DNA of 64,000 nucleotides from Bradyrhizobium sp. AUGA SZCCT0283 (lineage in GTDB: Bacteria; Pseudomonadota; Alphaproteobacteria; Rhizobiales; Xanthobacteraceae). How positions within the stretch are numbered: position 1 is the stretch's first letter; the number at the start of each line of letters is the position of its first letter. Shown here in pieces: positions 55,052 to 64,000 of the stretch. The notes under the pieces are model-generated. The model saw only the letters and a program-made list of their open reading frames with translations, was not told where the DNA came from and ran no database searches. The position numbers and the translations under genes were made by a program. The stretch spans positions 186,001-250,000 of the forward strand of contig NZ_JAFCLU010000008.1 in the NCBI RefSeq assembly GCF_018130385.1. The letters run 5' to 3'.

Positions 55052-55191
55052 GCTCGTTTCTCCTCTGATAGCCGATGCCGGCCCCGCGGAGACGTTCCAC
55101 GGAGGTGCTGACGGCGGAACGCCCGGTTCGGCCGGGCGGGAACGGTCAAGATGGGGGTCTAGGTAGTCCTTTTTCCCCAATAGCTCAACTG

Positions 55192-57177
<1,986 letters not shown>

Positions 57178-57464
57178 GATGAAAATCCGCCTGAAATGAG
57201 GTGCTTGGTTGTGGGTACGTACCGGGCAAAGGCCGCAATACGGGCGTGGCTTAAGGGAAAGTCGGGGCTGGATAGCACCTCAATCCCCCGAGTCCAAGGC
57301 GAGGAAACGCCCTTCCGGTGCGAAAAGTTGCTTAGCGGTGCATAGCTTCGCGTCGGCGTTGCACTCGGCTCGCTTGCCACGTAAATTTCGTGCTCTAACC
57401 GCTTGCCGAACCGCGGATTTTGCTGCCGTGCGGCGGGCCTACGCGAAGGTGCGCGCTGTCCCTC

Positions 57465-57785
57465 ATGAGCGATCGTTACACCAACGGGGCCGGCAATGCC
57501 GAGCCGGTCTATGCCGACATCGACGCCGCCACGCGGCGCCTGATGATGGCGCTCGATGCGCTCGAGGCCGCGGCCGAGCGGCGGCGCGACGCCGACCGCG
57601 ATGAGAACGAACTGGCGAGCCGGATCCAGGCGCTCGGCGCCGATCGCTCGCGGCTCGCCGACGAACTCGACGGCTCGCTGGTGAAGACGCGGCGGCTGGA
57701 GCGCACCAACCGCGAGATATCAGAAAGACTGGATGTCGCGATCGGCACCATCCGTGCGGTGCTCGATTCCGGAGAGGATGAATGA
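57465..57785 (+). CDS. DUF4164 coiled-coil protein
   Basis: A 106-residue helical protein starting MSDRYTNGAGN. The core, LMMALDALEAAAERRRDADRDENELASRIQALGADRSRLADEL, is a coiled coil of the DUF4164 type. Its stop overlaps the zapA start as ATGA. The constant position before zapA in alphaproteobacteria suggests a role in cell division or Z-ring organisation, but this is inferred from context only. Confidence 0.85.
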   Translation: MSDRYTNGAGNAEPVYADIDAATRRLMMALDALEAAAERRRDADRDENELASRIQALGADRSRLADELDGSLVKTRRLERTNREISERLDVAIGTIRAVLDSGEDE

Positions 57786-58165
57786 GCCACATCAACGTCA
57801 CCATCAACGGCCGGCAGTACCGCATGGCCTGCGAGGAAGGGCAGGAAGTGCGGCTCTTGAAGCTCGCCGAGAGCCTGGAAACGCGGGTCGGCGAGCTGCG
57901 CGGCAAATTCGGCGAGATCGGCGATGCGCGCCTCACCGTGATGGCGGCGCTCACCGTGTGCGACGAACTGCTGGATGCCAACGCGCGCATCCGTGCGCTG
58001 GAGGGCGAACTCGAAACCCTGCGCAACGTGCGCGTCGCCGCCGCCGACCGCGCGAAGGCCACCCAGGTCGCGGTCGCCAACGCGCTCAACGCCGCCGCCG
58101 ACCGTATTGAAAAGACCACGCAAGTCCTCAACCGCACCATCGGCAGCGGCGTCGCGATCGGGTGA
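57782..58165 (+). CDS. zapA: Cell division protein ZapA
   Basis: A 127-residue FtsZ-ring-associated protein. MSHINVTINGRQYRMACEEGQE is the ZapA head, followed by LESRVxEL-like LETRVGELRGKFGEIGDARLTVMAALTVCDELLDA and a C-terminal coiled coil. It bundles FtsZ filaments at the division site. It is immediately upstream of the 6S RNA gene, the same order as in E. coli. Confidence 0.93.
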   Translation: MSHINVTINGRQYRMACEEGQEVRLLKLAESLETRVGELRGKFGEIGDARLTVMAALTVCDELLDANARIRALEGELETLRNVRVAAADRAKATQVAVANALNAAADRIEKTTQVLNRTIGSGVAIG

Positions 58166-58240
58166 CGGGCTGGGTTAGTGCTGGCGGATCGAGCCAGCAG
58201 CGCTTACATTGTGTTGGCGAAGCTGCGTCGTGCGTCAGGA

Positions 58241-58390
58241 GCCATATATCCCCGGGGCCTTATCGATCCTTTAGGGAACTGTCCCTGGCCGGGTCCGTGG
58301 ACCCGGACATATGGTGCCCACCTACTTTCGTAGGGAACTCCGGGATCGAGTGCTTCAACGGCGTATGCGGCTTCGCACTCTTGTTTTTTT
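58241..58390 (+). ncRNA. ssrS: 6S RNA
   Basis: Located between zapA and the 5-formyl-THF cyclo-ligase gene, the conserved site of 6S RNA. The sequence folds as a long rod: TCGATCC (58263-58269) pairs with GGGATCGA (58342-58349), the apical GGGTCCG/GGACCC region forms the terminal hairpin, and unpaired stretches between make the central bubble that mimics an open promoter. It ends with GAGTGC ... GCACTC and a T-run at 58381-58390. It binds sigma-70 RNA polymerase in stationary phase. Exact 5' end uncertain. Confidence 0.85.
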
Positions 58391-58450
58391 GTCGGTGGGC
58401 TTGTTTCCACAGTTCTTCGGTGCATTGCCGTTGCTGCGGCAATGTCCAGC

Positions 58451-58537
58451 GTAGCCCGGATGGAGCGAAGCGCAATCCGGGACAGGCTGTTCGATTGCGA
58501 CAAGGCCCCGGATTTCGCGGCGCTCCATCCGGGCTAC
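58451..58537 (+). repeat. GTAGCCCGGATGGAGCG palindromic repeat
   Basis: A perfect 17-bp inverted repeat (GTAGCCCGGATGGAGCG / CGCTCCATCCGGGCTAC) about 53 bases apart, with inner CAATCCGGG and CCCGGATT arms. This element is widespread in proteobacterial intergenic DNA. It lies between 6S RNA and the cyclo-ligase gene. Confidence 0.85.
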
Positions 58538-58587
58538 GATTGCGTCGAAATCCTGTGCTTGCTGATGACGGCAGAACAAGACCCCGC

Positions 58588-59163
58588 ATGACGGCAACCG
58601 TGTCGAAAGCCGACCTCCGCACCGCCGCGCTGGCCAAGCGCGACGCGTTGAGCGACGAGCAGCGCGCTGCGGCGGCGCAGGCGATGGCCAAGCGTGGCGT
58701 GCCGTTTGCGATTCTGCCGGGCATGGTGGTGTCAGGCTATTCGCCGATCCGCAGCGAGATCGATCCCGCGCCCTTGATGCGCAGGCTCGCCGAGCAGGGC
58801 GCGAAGCTGGCGCTGCCGGCGGTGATGGCGCGCGGCAAGTCGCTCGCCTTTCGCGCCTGGTCGCCCGACGCCCGGCTGATGATGGGGCCGCTCGGCATTC
58901 TCGAGCCGTCGCCGGCCGCCGCCGAGCTCATTCCCGATGTCATGTTGATTCCGCTGGCGGCGTTCGACCGCCAGGGCCACCGCATCGGCTATGGCGCGGG
59001 ACATTACGACTTCACGCTTGCCCATTTGCGCAAGGCGAAGGCCATCACGGCCGTCGGCACCGCCTTTTCCGTGCAGGAAATAAAAGCCGTTCCCGCGCAG
59101 CCGCACGACGTGGCGCTGGATTATGTGCTAACGGAAAAGAAAGTGTTCGATTTCCGGAGCTGA
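58588..59163 (+). CDS. 5-formyltetrahydrofolate cyclo-ligase
   Basis: A 191-residue enzyme converting 5-formyl-THF to 5,10-methenyl-THF with ATP. KADLRTAALAKRDAL opens the domain, SGYSPIRSEIDP and the hallmark FDRQGHRIGYGAGHYDFTL are present. ATG at 58588; the upstream in-frame extension runs through the 6S RNA gene and is not coding. The E. coli homologue YgfA has the same position behind ssrS, where it can be co-transcribed with 6S RNA. Confidence 0.93.
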   Translation: MTATVSKADLRTAALAKRDALSDEQRAAAAQAMAKRGVPFAILPGMVVSGYSPIRSEIDPAPLMRRLAEQGAKLALPAVMARGKSLAFRAWSPDARLMMGPLGILEPSPAAAELIPDVMLIPLAAFDRQGHRIGYGAGHYDFTLAHLRKAKAITAVGTAFSVQEIKAVPAQPHDVALDYVLTEKKVFDFRS

Positions 59164-59166
59164 ACT

Positions 59167-59988
59167 TTGCGTATTCTCTTCGTTGGCGACGTGGTCGGCC
59201 GGGCAGGCCGCACCGCGATCGCGGAATATCTGCCCGGCATGGTCAGAGACTGGGCCCTCGATCTCGTCGTCGTCAATGGCGAGAATTCCGCCGGCGGTTT
59301 TGGCATCACCGAGGCGATCTATCAGGAATTCCTCGACGCCGGCGCCGATGCCGTCACGCTCGGCAATCATGCCTGGGATCAGCGCGAGGCGCTGGTGTTC
59401 ATCGAGCGCGCGCCGAGGCTGGTCCGCCCCGCCAATTATCCAAAGGGAACGCCCGGCCGCGGCGCGGCCCTGGTCGATACCAAGAACGGCAAGCGCGCGC
59501 TGGTCGTCAACGCCATCGGCCGCGTCTTCATGACGCCGTTCGACGATCCCTTCGCGGTGCTCAACCGCGAACTCGACGCCTGTCCGCTGCGCGAGGCAGC
59601 GGACGCGATCGTGGTCGATTTCCACGGTGAGGCATCGAGCGAGAAACAGGGCATCGGCTTCTTCTGCGACGGCCGCGCCAGCCTCGTCGTCGGCACCCAC
59701 ACCCATGTGCCGACCGCCGATCACCAGATCCTTACCGGCGGCACCGCCTACATGACCGATGCCGGCATGACCGGCGATTATGATTCCATCATCGGCATGC
59801 AGAAGGAAGAGCCGCTGCGGCGCTTCACGACCGGCATTCCCTCAGGGCGCTTCGAACCGGCGGCAGGCGTGGCGACACTCAGCGGCGTTGCGGTCGAGAC
59901 CGATGATTCCACCGGCCTGGCGCTGCGTGTCGCGCCGGTGCGGAAAGGCGGAAGGCTCGAGCCTGCGGTGCCGGGGTTCTGGGTCTGA
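59167..59988 (+). CDS. YmdB-type metallophosphoesterase (TIGR00282 family)
   Basis: A 273-residue metallophosphoesterase; the Bacillus homologue YmdB hydrolyses cyclic nucleotides. Metal motifs: FVGDVVGRAGR, NGENSAGGFGIT, LGNHAWDQ, DFHGEASSEK and GTHTHVPTAD. All metal ligands expected for a di-iron site appear present. TTG start at 59167, three bases after the cyclo-ligase stop, so the two are probably co-transcribed. Confidence 0.92.
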   Translation: MRILFVGDVVGRAGRTAIAEYLPGMVRDWALDLVVVNGENSAGGFGITEAIYQEFLDAGADAVTLGNHAWDQREALVFIERAPRLVRPANYPKGTPGRGAALVDTKNGKRALVVNAIGRVFMTPFDDPFAVLNRELDACPLREAADAIVVDFHGEASSEKQGIGFFCDGRASLVVGTHTHVPTADHQILTGGTAYMTDAGMTGDYDSIIGMQKEEPLRRFTTGIPSGRFEPAAGVATLSGVAVETDDSTGLALRVAPVRKGGRLEPAVPGFWV

Positions 59989-60164
59989 CGAGGATCAAAC
60001 CGGGGAACGCGATGCAGAGGCTGCTTGCGCCAACGCAGCAGATCACAAGATTGTGCAGCGAAGCTGCGTCAGTTTTAAGCGAACTGATATGATCGTCGTC
60101 ATTCGAGTGCGCGCCTTGTTGATTCAACGTCAACTAAAGCGGCAATGACGCGGGGGATGGTCCG

Positions 60165-60980
60165 ATGGCGTCCAGCAGTGCAGATTTTTCGACGATATTG
60201 AACCGCATTCTCGATACCGCGGCGGACAATCTCAGGGTCGCAAAGATCCTGGTGCAAATGGGCCTTGATCCCAACAACATCACCTACGACGCACTATTCA
60301 ACCGGCTGCTGGAAATCGGGCTGGCCAACATCACGCTTGCCAACATGTTCGCCCTGATTGGCGCCATCTTCTTTGTTGCTACCTTGCTGATGCAGACGAT
60401 GGTGCCGCTGCGCATCGCGAACATGGCCGGCTGTACGTTCTTCGTCGCCTTTGGCGCGCTCTCCGGCAACGTCGCGACCTTTCTGCTTTATCTGCTTTTG
60501 CTGCCGATCAACGCCGTTCGCCTCCGTCAAATGCAAAATCTGATCAAGAAGGCACGTATCGCGACGGAGAGCGATACCTCGATGGAATGGCTCAGGCCGT
60601 TCATGACCGAGCGCAGATATCGCCGGGGCGACACATTGTGCAAGAAGGACGATGCAGCCAACGAAATGTTCCTGACGATCACAGGAAGGTATTTAGTCAC
60701 GGAAATCGGCGTCGAACTTCCGCCGGGACGTATCGTGGGCGAACTTGGCTTCCTTACGCCCAATAAGCAGCGAACCGCGACGGTCGAATGCATAGAGGAC
60801 GGGCAAGTACTGACCATAACCTATGAAAAGCTGCTCGAGATTTATTTCCAAAATCCGCAATTTGGCTATTACTTCCTCGTCCTGACCAGCCAGCGCCTGC
60901 TGGAAAACATCTCACGACTGGAAGGAATCGTGGTGCAAGAAAAAGCCGCGCGGCAGAGTGCAGGTGCGGCTGACATTTAG
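60165..60980 (+). CDS. Membrane protein with cyclic-nucleotide-binding domain
   Basis: A 271-residue protein. After a polar N-terminus, hydrophobic spans lie at about 62-78, 81-100 and 102-116. A Crp-fold cyclic-nucleotide-binding domain (~140-250) follows: FMTERRYRRGDTLCKKDDAANEMFLTITGRYLV and ELPPGRIVGELGFL, a phosphate-cassette variant (GELGFL). No output domain follows, resembling Popeye-type membrane cAMP sensors. Upstream 59989-60164 shows no gene. Confidence 0.82.
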   Translation: MASSSADFSTILNRILDTAADNLRVAKILVQMGLDPNNITYDALFNRLLEIGLANITLANMFALIGAIFFVATLLMQTMVPLRIANMAGCTFFVAFGALSGNVATFLLYLLLLPINAVRLRQMQNLIKKARIATESDTSMEWLRPFMTERRYRRGDTLCKKDDAANEMFLTITGRYLVTEIGVELPPGRIVGELGFLTPNKQRTATVECIEDGQVLTITYEKLLEIYFQNPQFGYYFLVLTSQRLLENISRLEGIVVQEKAARQSAGAADI

Positions 60981-60985
60981 CAAGA

Positions 60986-61147
60986 TCAAGCAATGTCGTG
61001 GCAACCCGGGATGACAAGCTCGCAGCTAATTGCGTGGCCTGGCTCCACGCCGAGCCCGCCGATGCGGTTGGCAAGCTGGTCAATGAGTCGTTCGGCCAGT
61101 GTCTGGTTGGATTGAGTGTCCAGGACTGCAAGCTGCACAAAGGACAT
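60986..61147 (-). CDS. Small conserved-looking protein (53 residues)
   Basis: An ORF shorter than 60 codons read from the minus strand: it begins MSFVQLAVLDTQSNQTLAER and ends CELVIPGCHDIA. GGAG lies about ten bases before the ATG (TGGAGAAAGCTCGAAC). Its composition and codon use look natural (LIDQLANRIGGLG helix; two cysteines in CELVIPGC), and it fills the otherwise empty 60981-61255 gap. It converges on the cyclic-nucleotide-binding gene, five bases away. No family recognised. Confidence 0.55.
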   Translation of the reverse strand: MSFVQLAVLDTQSNQTLAERLIDQLANRIGGLGVEPGHAISCELVIPGCHDIA

Positions 61148-61255
61148 GTTCGAGCTTTCTCCAGTCAGAGCCGATGATCGGCCTACCGCGGCGATCGCAT
61201 TCCAATTCCAAGCTTAGAACGCGATTCGCGCCTTGGAGTCTTGCCTGAGAGCGCA

Positions 61256-63025
61256 CTAGAGCCGGTAGGCCGTGCGGAAGCCGCCCCAGTGGCGGCCTTT
61301 GACGCGGATCGGCACATCGATCTCGCGCATCATCACCGTGTTACCGTTGCCCATGTCGCGGGCGTAGCTCTGGATCAGATAGGCGCGCTGGTTGCGCCCG
61401 GCGGCAAGGCCTGCCGCATCGTTGAAGATGCGGCGGTTGCGGCTGTTGGCAGTGTTCCAGGTGACGTCGCCCGGCCGCTGCGGGTGCGAATAGATCTTGT
61501 TGTGCACCGGCAGGTAGCCGTTGGTGTCGGTCATGGCGCAGAAAGCCATCCGCTTGTCCTTGGCCAGGAACGCTTCCTGGAACGGCGGCAAAGCGCGGTC
61601 GGCCCAGTCCAGGATTTTGGTGCGGTACTGCACCGGGTTGCTGCCCGGTATCTCGACATAATTGGTATCGAACATGTCTTCGATCGAGATGGCGCCGCTG
61701 TCGATGCCGTTCTCGAAAATCTTCTTCAGCGCCGCGCCGGCTTCCATCGCGCGGGTGACCGCCTCGGTGTTGTCGTCCTGGATCGACCACAGCTTGTCTT
61801 CGATCTTCTCGATCAGCGCCGCATCCGGCCTTTCGAAATGCGCGTGCGTGCCGGCCTTCGACCGCTGGACGATGCGAATCCGGCAGGCGCCGATATCCTC
61901 CAGCGTCGCGTTGAAGCTCTGGCCCTGCACCAGCGCTTCCGCGTCTGCCCCGCTGACCAGAATGCCCCCCATGGAAATTTCGTAGACCGGCGCCGATATC
62001 ACCCCGCGCGGGGCGGCAATTTCGATCTTGAGGCTGCAAGGCAGCCTTTGGTCCTTGCGGCGGTCCTGGCGGTCGCCTTCTTTCTCTCCCTGTCTCAGCA
62101 GCACGGCGCAACGCGACTTGAGCTTCTGCGCAAATGTCGTGACCGCCCGTCCGGCCCTGGCGACGCTTTCGCCATGGGCCTCGGCTTCCTTGGTCGCGTG
62201 GTCGATCTCGGTGGCGCTGTCGCCGACCGAGCCGATGAAGCTCGACGCGGAAGCCGCATTGTCGGCCATTTCGCCGGTCGTCGCGCTCTGCTCGGCAACC
62301 GCGCCGTTAACGTTCTCGAACACCGGGCGGATCGCTTCGATCGCCTGCGAGATGCGATGCACGGCATCTACCGAGCCCGCGGCGTCGCGCTGCAGCGCCT
62401 CGATCTTCTTGGTGATCTCTTCAGTCGCGTTCTGGGTCTGCACCGCGAGCGCCTTCACCTCGGTGGCGACCACGGCGAAACCGCGTCCGGCCTCGCCGGC
62501 GCGTGCGGCCTCGATGGTGGAATTGAGCGCCAAGAGCGTGGTCTGCCGCGCGATCTGCGCGATCAGGTTGACGACATTGCCGATCGCCGCCGAGGATTCC
62601 CTCAGCCGGTCCACATTGGCGCTGGCTTCGCGGGCGGCGTCGCTGGCCTGGTCGGCGAGCTTGCCGGCGTCGCGCACCTGGGAACCGATTCCCTGCGCCG
62701 ACTGGGTGAACTTGTCGGCGGCGTGCGAAAAGGTCGTCGCGGTGCCCTGTGCGGCGCTGGTGCGGCTCGTCAGGGCGTCGGTGCGCTGGCGAATGGTGGA
62801 AAGCGTCGCAGCCGTCGCCTCGGCGCCGCCGGCGACCGAATTGGCCGCCCGCTCGAGCTGGCGGATCATCGTGCCAAGTTCGAGTTCCAGCAGTTCAAGG
62901 ATGGCCCTGGCCGAATCGCCCTCGGTGCTGGCGGCCGCAGCCGCGGCCGGGGCCTGCGGAACCTTGGCTTCAGCGGCCGGCGCAGCCGCTGCCGGCACCT
63001 GCTTTTTGAACAAACCGAACGCCAT
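61256..63025 (-). CDS. Soluble chemoreceptor with PilZ domain
   Basis: A 589-residue methyl-accepting-type protein without membrane spans. An Ala/Pro N-terminus is followed by a signalling coiled coil (~40-300) with the tip [33 protein letters not shown] (~155-188, conserved). A PilZ domain (~320-410) has the RxxxR motif RKDQR (323-327) and EISMGG (349-354, canonical D/NxSxxG with E in place of D). The C-terminal ~180 residues are a [11 protein letters not shown] ... [13 protein letters not shown] domain common in alphaproteobacterial receptors. It likely couples cyclic di-GMP or a ligand to CheA. ATG at 63025. Confidence 0.88.
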   Translation of the reverse strand: MAFGLFKKQVPAAAAPAAEAKVPQAPAAAAAASTEGDSARAILELLELELGTMIRQLERAANSVAGGAEATAATLSTIRQRTDALTSRTSAAQGTATTFSHAADKFTQSAQGIGSQVRDAGKLADQASDAAREASANVDRLRESSAAIGNVVNLIAQIARQTTLLALNSTIEAARAGEAGRGFAVVATEVKALAVQTQNATEEITKKIEALQRDAAGSVDAVHRISQAIEAIRPVFENVNGAVAEQSATTGEMADNAASASSFIGSVGDSATEIDHATKEAEAHGESVARAGRAVTTFAQKLKSRCAVLLRQGEKEGDRQDRRKDQRLPCSLKIEIAAPRGVISAPVYEISMGGILVSGADAEALVQGQSFNATLEDIGACRIRIVQRSKAGTHAHFERPDAALIEKIEDKLWSIQDDNTEAVTRAMEAGAALKKIFENGIDSGAISIEDMFDTNYVEIPGSNPVQYRTKILDWADRALPPFQEAFLAKDKRMAFCAMTDTNGYLPVHNKIYSHPQRPGDVTWNTANSRNRRIFNDAAGLAAGRNQRAYLIQSYARDMGNGNTVMMREIDVPIRVKGRHWGGFRTAYRL

Positions 63026-63227
63026 GACGTCTCTTAAAAGTTGAGGATGGGTACTAAATCCTCTCATCCGAGCATGAAGTCATGGTTAACAACTGCCTGA
63101 TATTCCGGCAGGCGGTCGCTACTTTAGTAGCCGAATCGGCCGCAAATCTTTGATTTTGCCCGATTGTCGGCCTATAAGGCCGCGCTTTCACCCACATCCC
63201 CTCCGGACGAATCCAAGAGACCTCTGC

Positions 63228-63974
63228 ATGGCCGGCCATTCCCAATTCAAGAACATCATGCACCGCAAGGGCAAGCAGGATGCCCAGAGGTCGAAATTGT
63301 TTGGCAAGCTGGCGCGGGAAATCACGGTGGCGGCCAAGCTCGGCACCCCGGACCCGGCCATGAACCCGCGGCTGCGCGCGGCCGTGATCGCGGCGCGCCA
63401 GGAAAACATGCCGAAGGACAATATCGAGCGCGCCATTAAGAAGGCGACCGGCGGCGACAGCGAGAGCTACGACGAAATCCGCTATGAGGGCTACGGCCCC
63501 GGCGGCGTCGCCGTGATCGTCGAGGCGCTGACGGACAACCGCAACCGCGCCGCCTCCGACATCCGCTCCTTCTTCGCCAAGTCCGGCGGCAATCTCGGCG
63601 AAACCGGCTCGGTCGCCTTCATGTTCGACCGCACCGGCATCATCGAATATGACGCAAGCACAGCCTCCGACGACGCGATGCTGGATGCCGCGATCGAGGC
63701 CGGCGCCGACGACGTGGTATCAAGCGAAAGCGGCCACGAGATCTACGCCTCGCAGGAAACCTTTCGCGAGGTTGCGAAGGCGCTGGAGGCGAAATTCGGC
63801 GAAGCCCGCAAGGCGGCGCTGACCTGGAAGCCGCAAAACACGGTCGCGGTCGACGACGAGACCGGCGAGAAGCTGTTGAAGCTGATGGACCTCTTGAACG
63901 AGCACGACGACGTCCAGAACGTCTATGCCAATTTCGAGATTTCCGACGCGCTGGTCGCAAAGATGGGCGGATGA
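63228..63974 (+). CDS. YebC/PmpR-family DNA-binding transcriptional regulator
   Basis: A 248-residue YebC-type protein starting [89 protein letters not shown] and [14 protein letters not shown] are invariant-type segments. Members bind DNA or assist translation at proline stretches, and usually precede ruvC, which would lie just outside the window. ATG at 63228 is chosen over an upstream TTG. The final 26 bases hold no feature. Confidence 0.93.
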   Translation: MAGHSQFKNIMHRKGKQDAQRSKLFGKLAREITVAAKLGTPDPAMNPRLRAAVIAARQENMPKDNIERAIKKATGGDSESYDEIRYEGYGPGGVAVIVEALTDNRNRAASDIRSFFAKSGGNLGETGSVAFMFDRTGIIEYDASTASDDAMLDAAIEAGADDVVSSESGHEIYASQETFREVAKALEAKFGEARKAALTWKPQNTVAVDDETGEKLLKLMDLLNEHDDVQNVYANFEISDALVAKMGG

Positions 63975-64000
63975 AGCCGGCCGTTGCCAGCCATCCACAA

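Noticed and set aside
55121..55137. GCCCGG/CCGGGC hairpin between tkt and gap as terminator
   Set aside because: Short stem and no T-run on either strand; the genes probably continue as one unit.
60096..60145. FixK-like site before the cyclic-nucleotide-binding gene
   Set aside because: TTGA and TCAA half-sites are seven bases apart instead of six, so the consensus spacing is not met.

Overview
The window looks like ordinary chromosome of a Bradyrhizobium-type alphaproteobacterium (Nitrobacteraceae). The evidence is high GC with strong third-position bias, many long antisense shadow frames, gene orders I recognise from that group (cysG-DUF2849-cysI-DUF934-cysH; DUF1192/DUF1465/rpmE; zapA-6S RNA-5-formyl-THF cyclo-ligase), and several families of dispersed intergenic palindromes typical of these genomes. 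No tRNA, rRNA, CRISPR array, prophage or intact insertion sequence was seen.

Layout. 1-7.7 kb (+): assimilatory sulfate reduction (end of cysG, DUF2849, cysI, DUF934, cysH) followed by the sulfate ABC transporter (periplasmic binding protein, cysT, cysW, cysA). 7.9-10.5 kb (+): a CAP-domain lipoprotein, a patatin-like phospholipase and 3-hydroxybutyrate dehydrogenase. 10.5-18.5 kb: TauE/SafE permease, polysaccharide flippase, a small secreted protein, a DsbD-N-like protein, YqgE/AlgH, a TfdA-like dioxygenase, two short-chain dehydrogenases and a GNAT enzyme. 18.5-31.6 kb: CsbD/ElaB-like stress protein, a DUF459 protein, lytic transglycosylase, galU, a Cache-GGDEF diguanylate cyclase, an L,D-transpeptidase, a large EAL protein and a quinone oxidoreductase. 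31.7-35.4 kb: DUF1192, a candidate sRNA/terminator region, DUF1465, rpmE and an ABC exporter.

35.4-45.4 kb: small membrane proteins, a GNAT gene coupled to a MotB/OmpA-like and MotA/ExbB-like pair, DUF1295 plus a cyclopropane-synthase-like methyltransferase, and an RND efflux adaptor and pump preceded by two palindromes. 45.4-47.7 kb is a gene-poor accessory patch with a secreted ClpP-like protein, two tiny genes (one behind a perfect FixK/FNR box) and an IS5-type transposase remnant. 47.7-57.2 kb (-) is a carbon-metabolism block: tkt, gap, pgk, class II and class I fructose-bisphosphate aldolase, a ThiE-like protein, a Sel1/TPR protein and suhB. 57.4-60 kb (+): DUF4164, zapA, 6S RNA, 5-formyl-THF cyclo-ligase and a YmdB-type phosphodiesterase. 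60-64 kb: a membrane cyclic-nucleotide-binding protein, an unlisted 53-residue ORF, a soluble PilZ chemoreceptor and YebC/PmpR.

Common threads: sulfur acquisition and reduction; cyclic-di-GMP making, breaking and sensing proteins (three loci); cell-envelope maintenance; and Calvin/glycolytic carbon flow. I did not find a convincing new defence or mobile system. The most interesting items are small-scale: the FixK box in the accessory patch, one palindrome nested inside two different repeat families, a repeat family whose ends supply stop codons of two genes, the uncharacterised MotA/OmpA-like pair, and the candidate sRNA.
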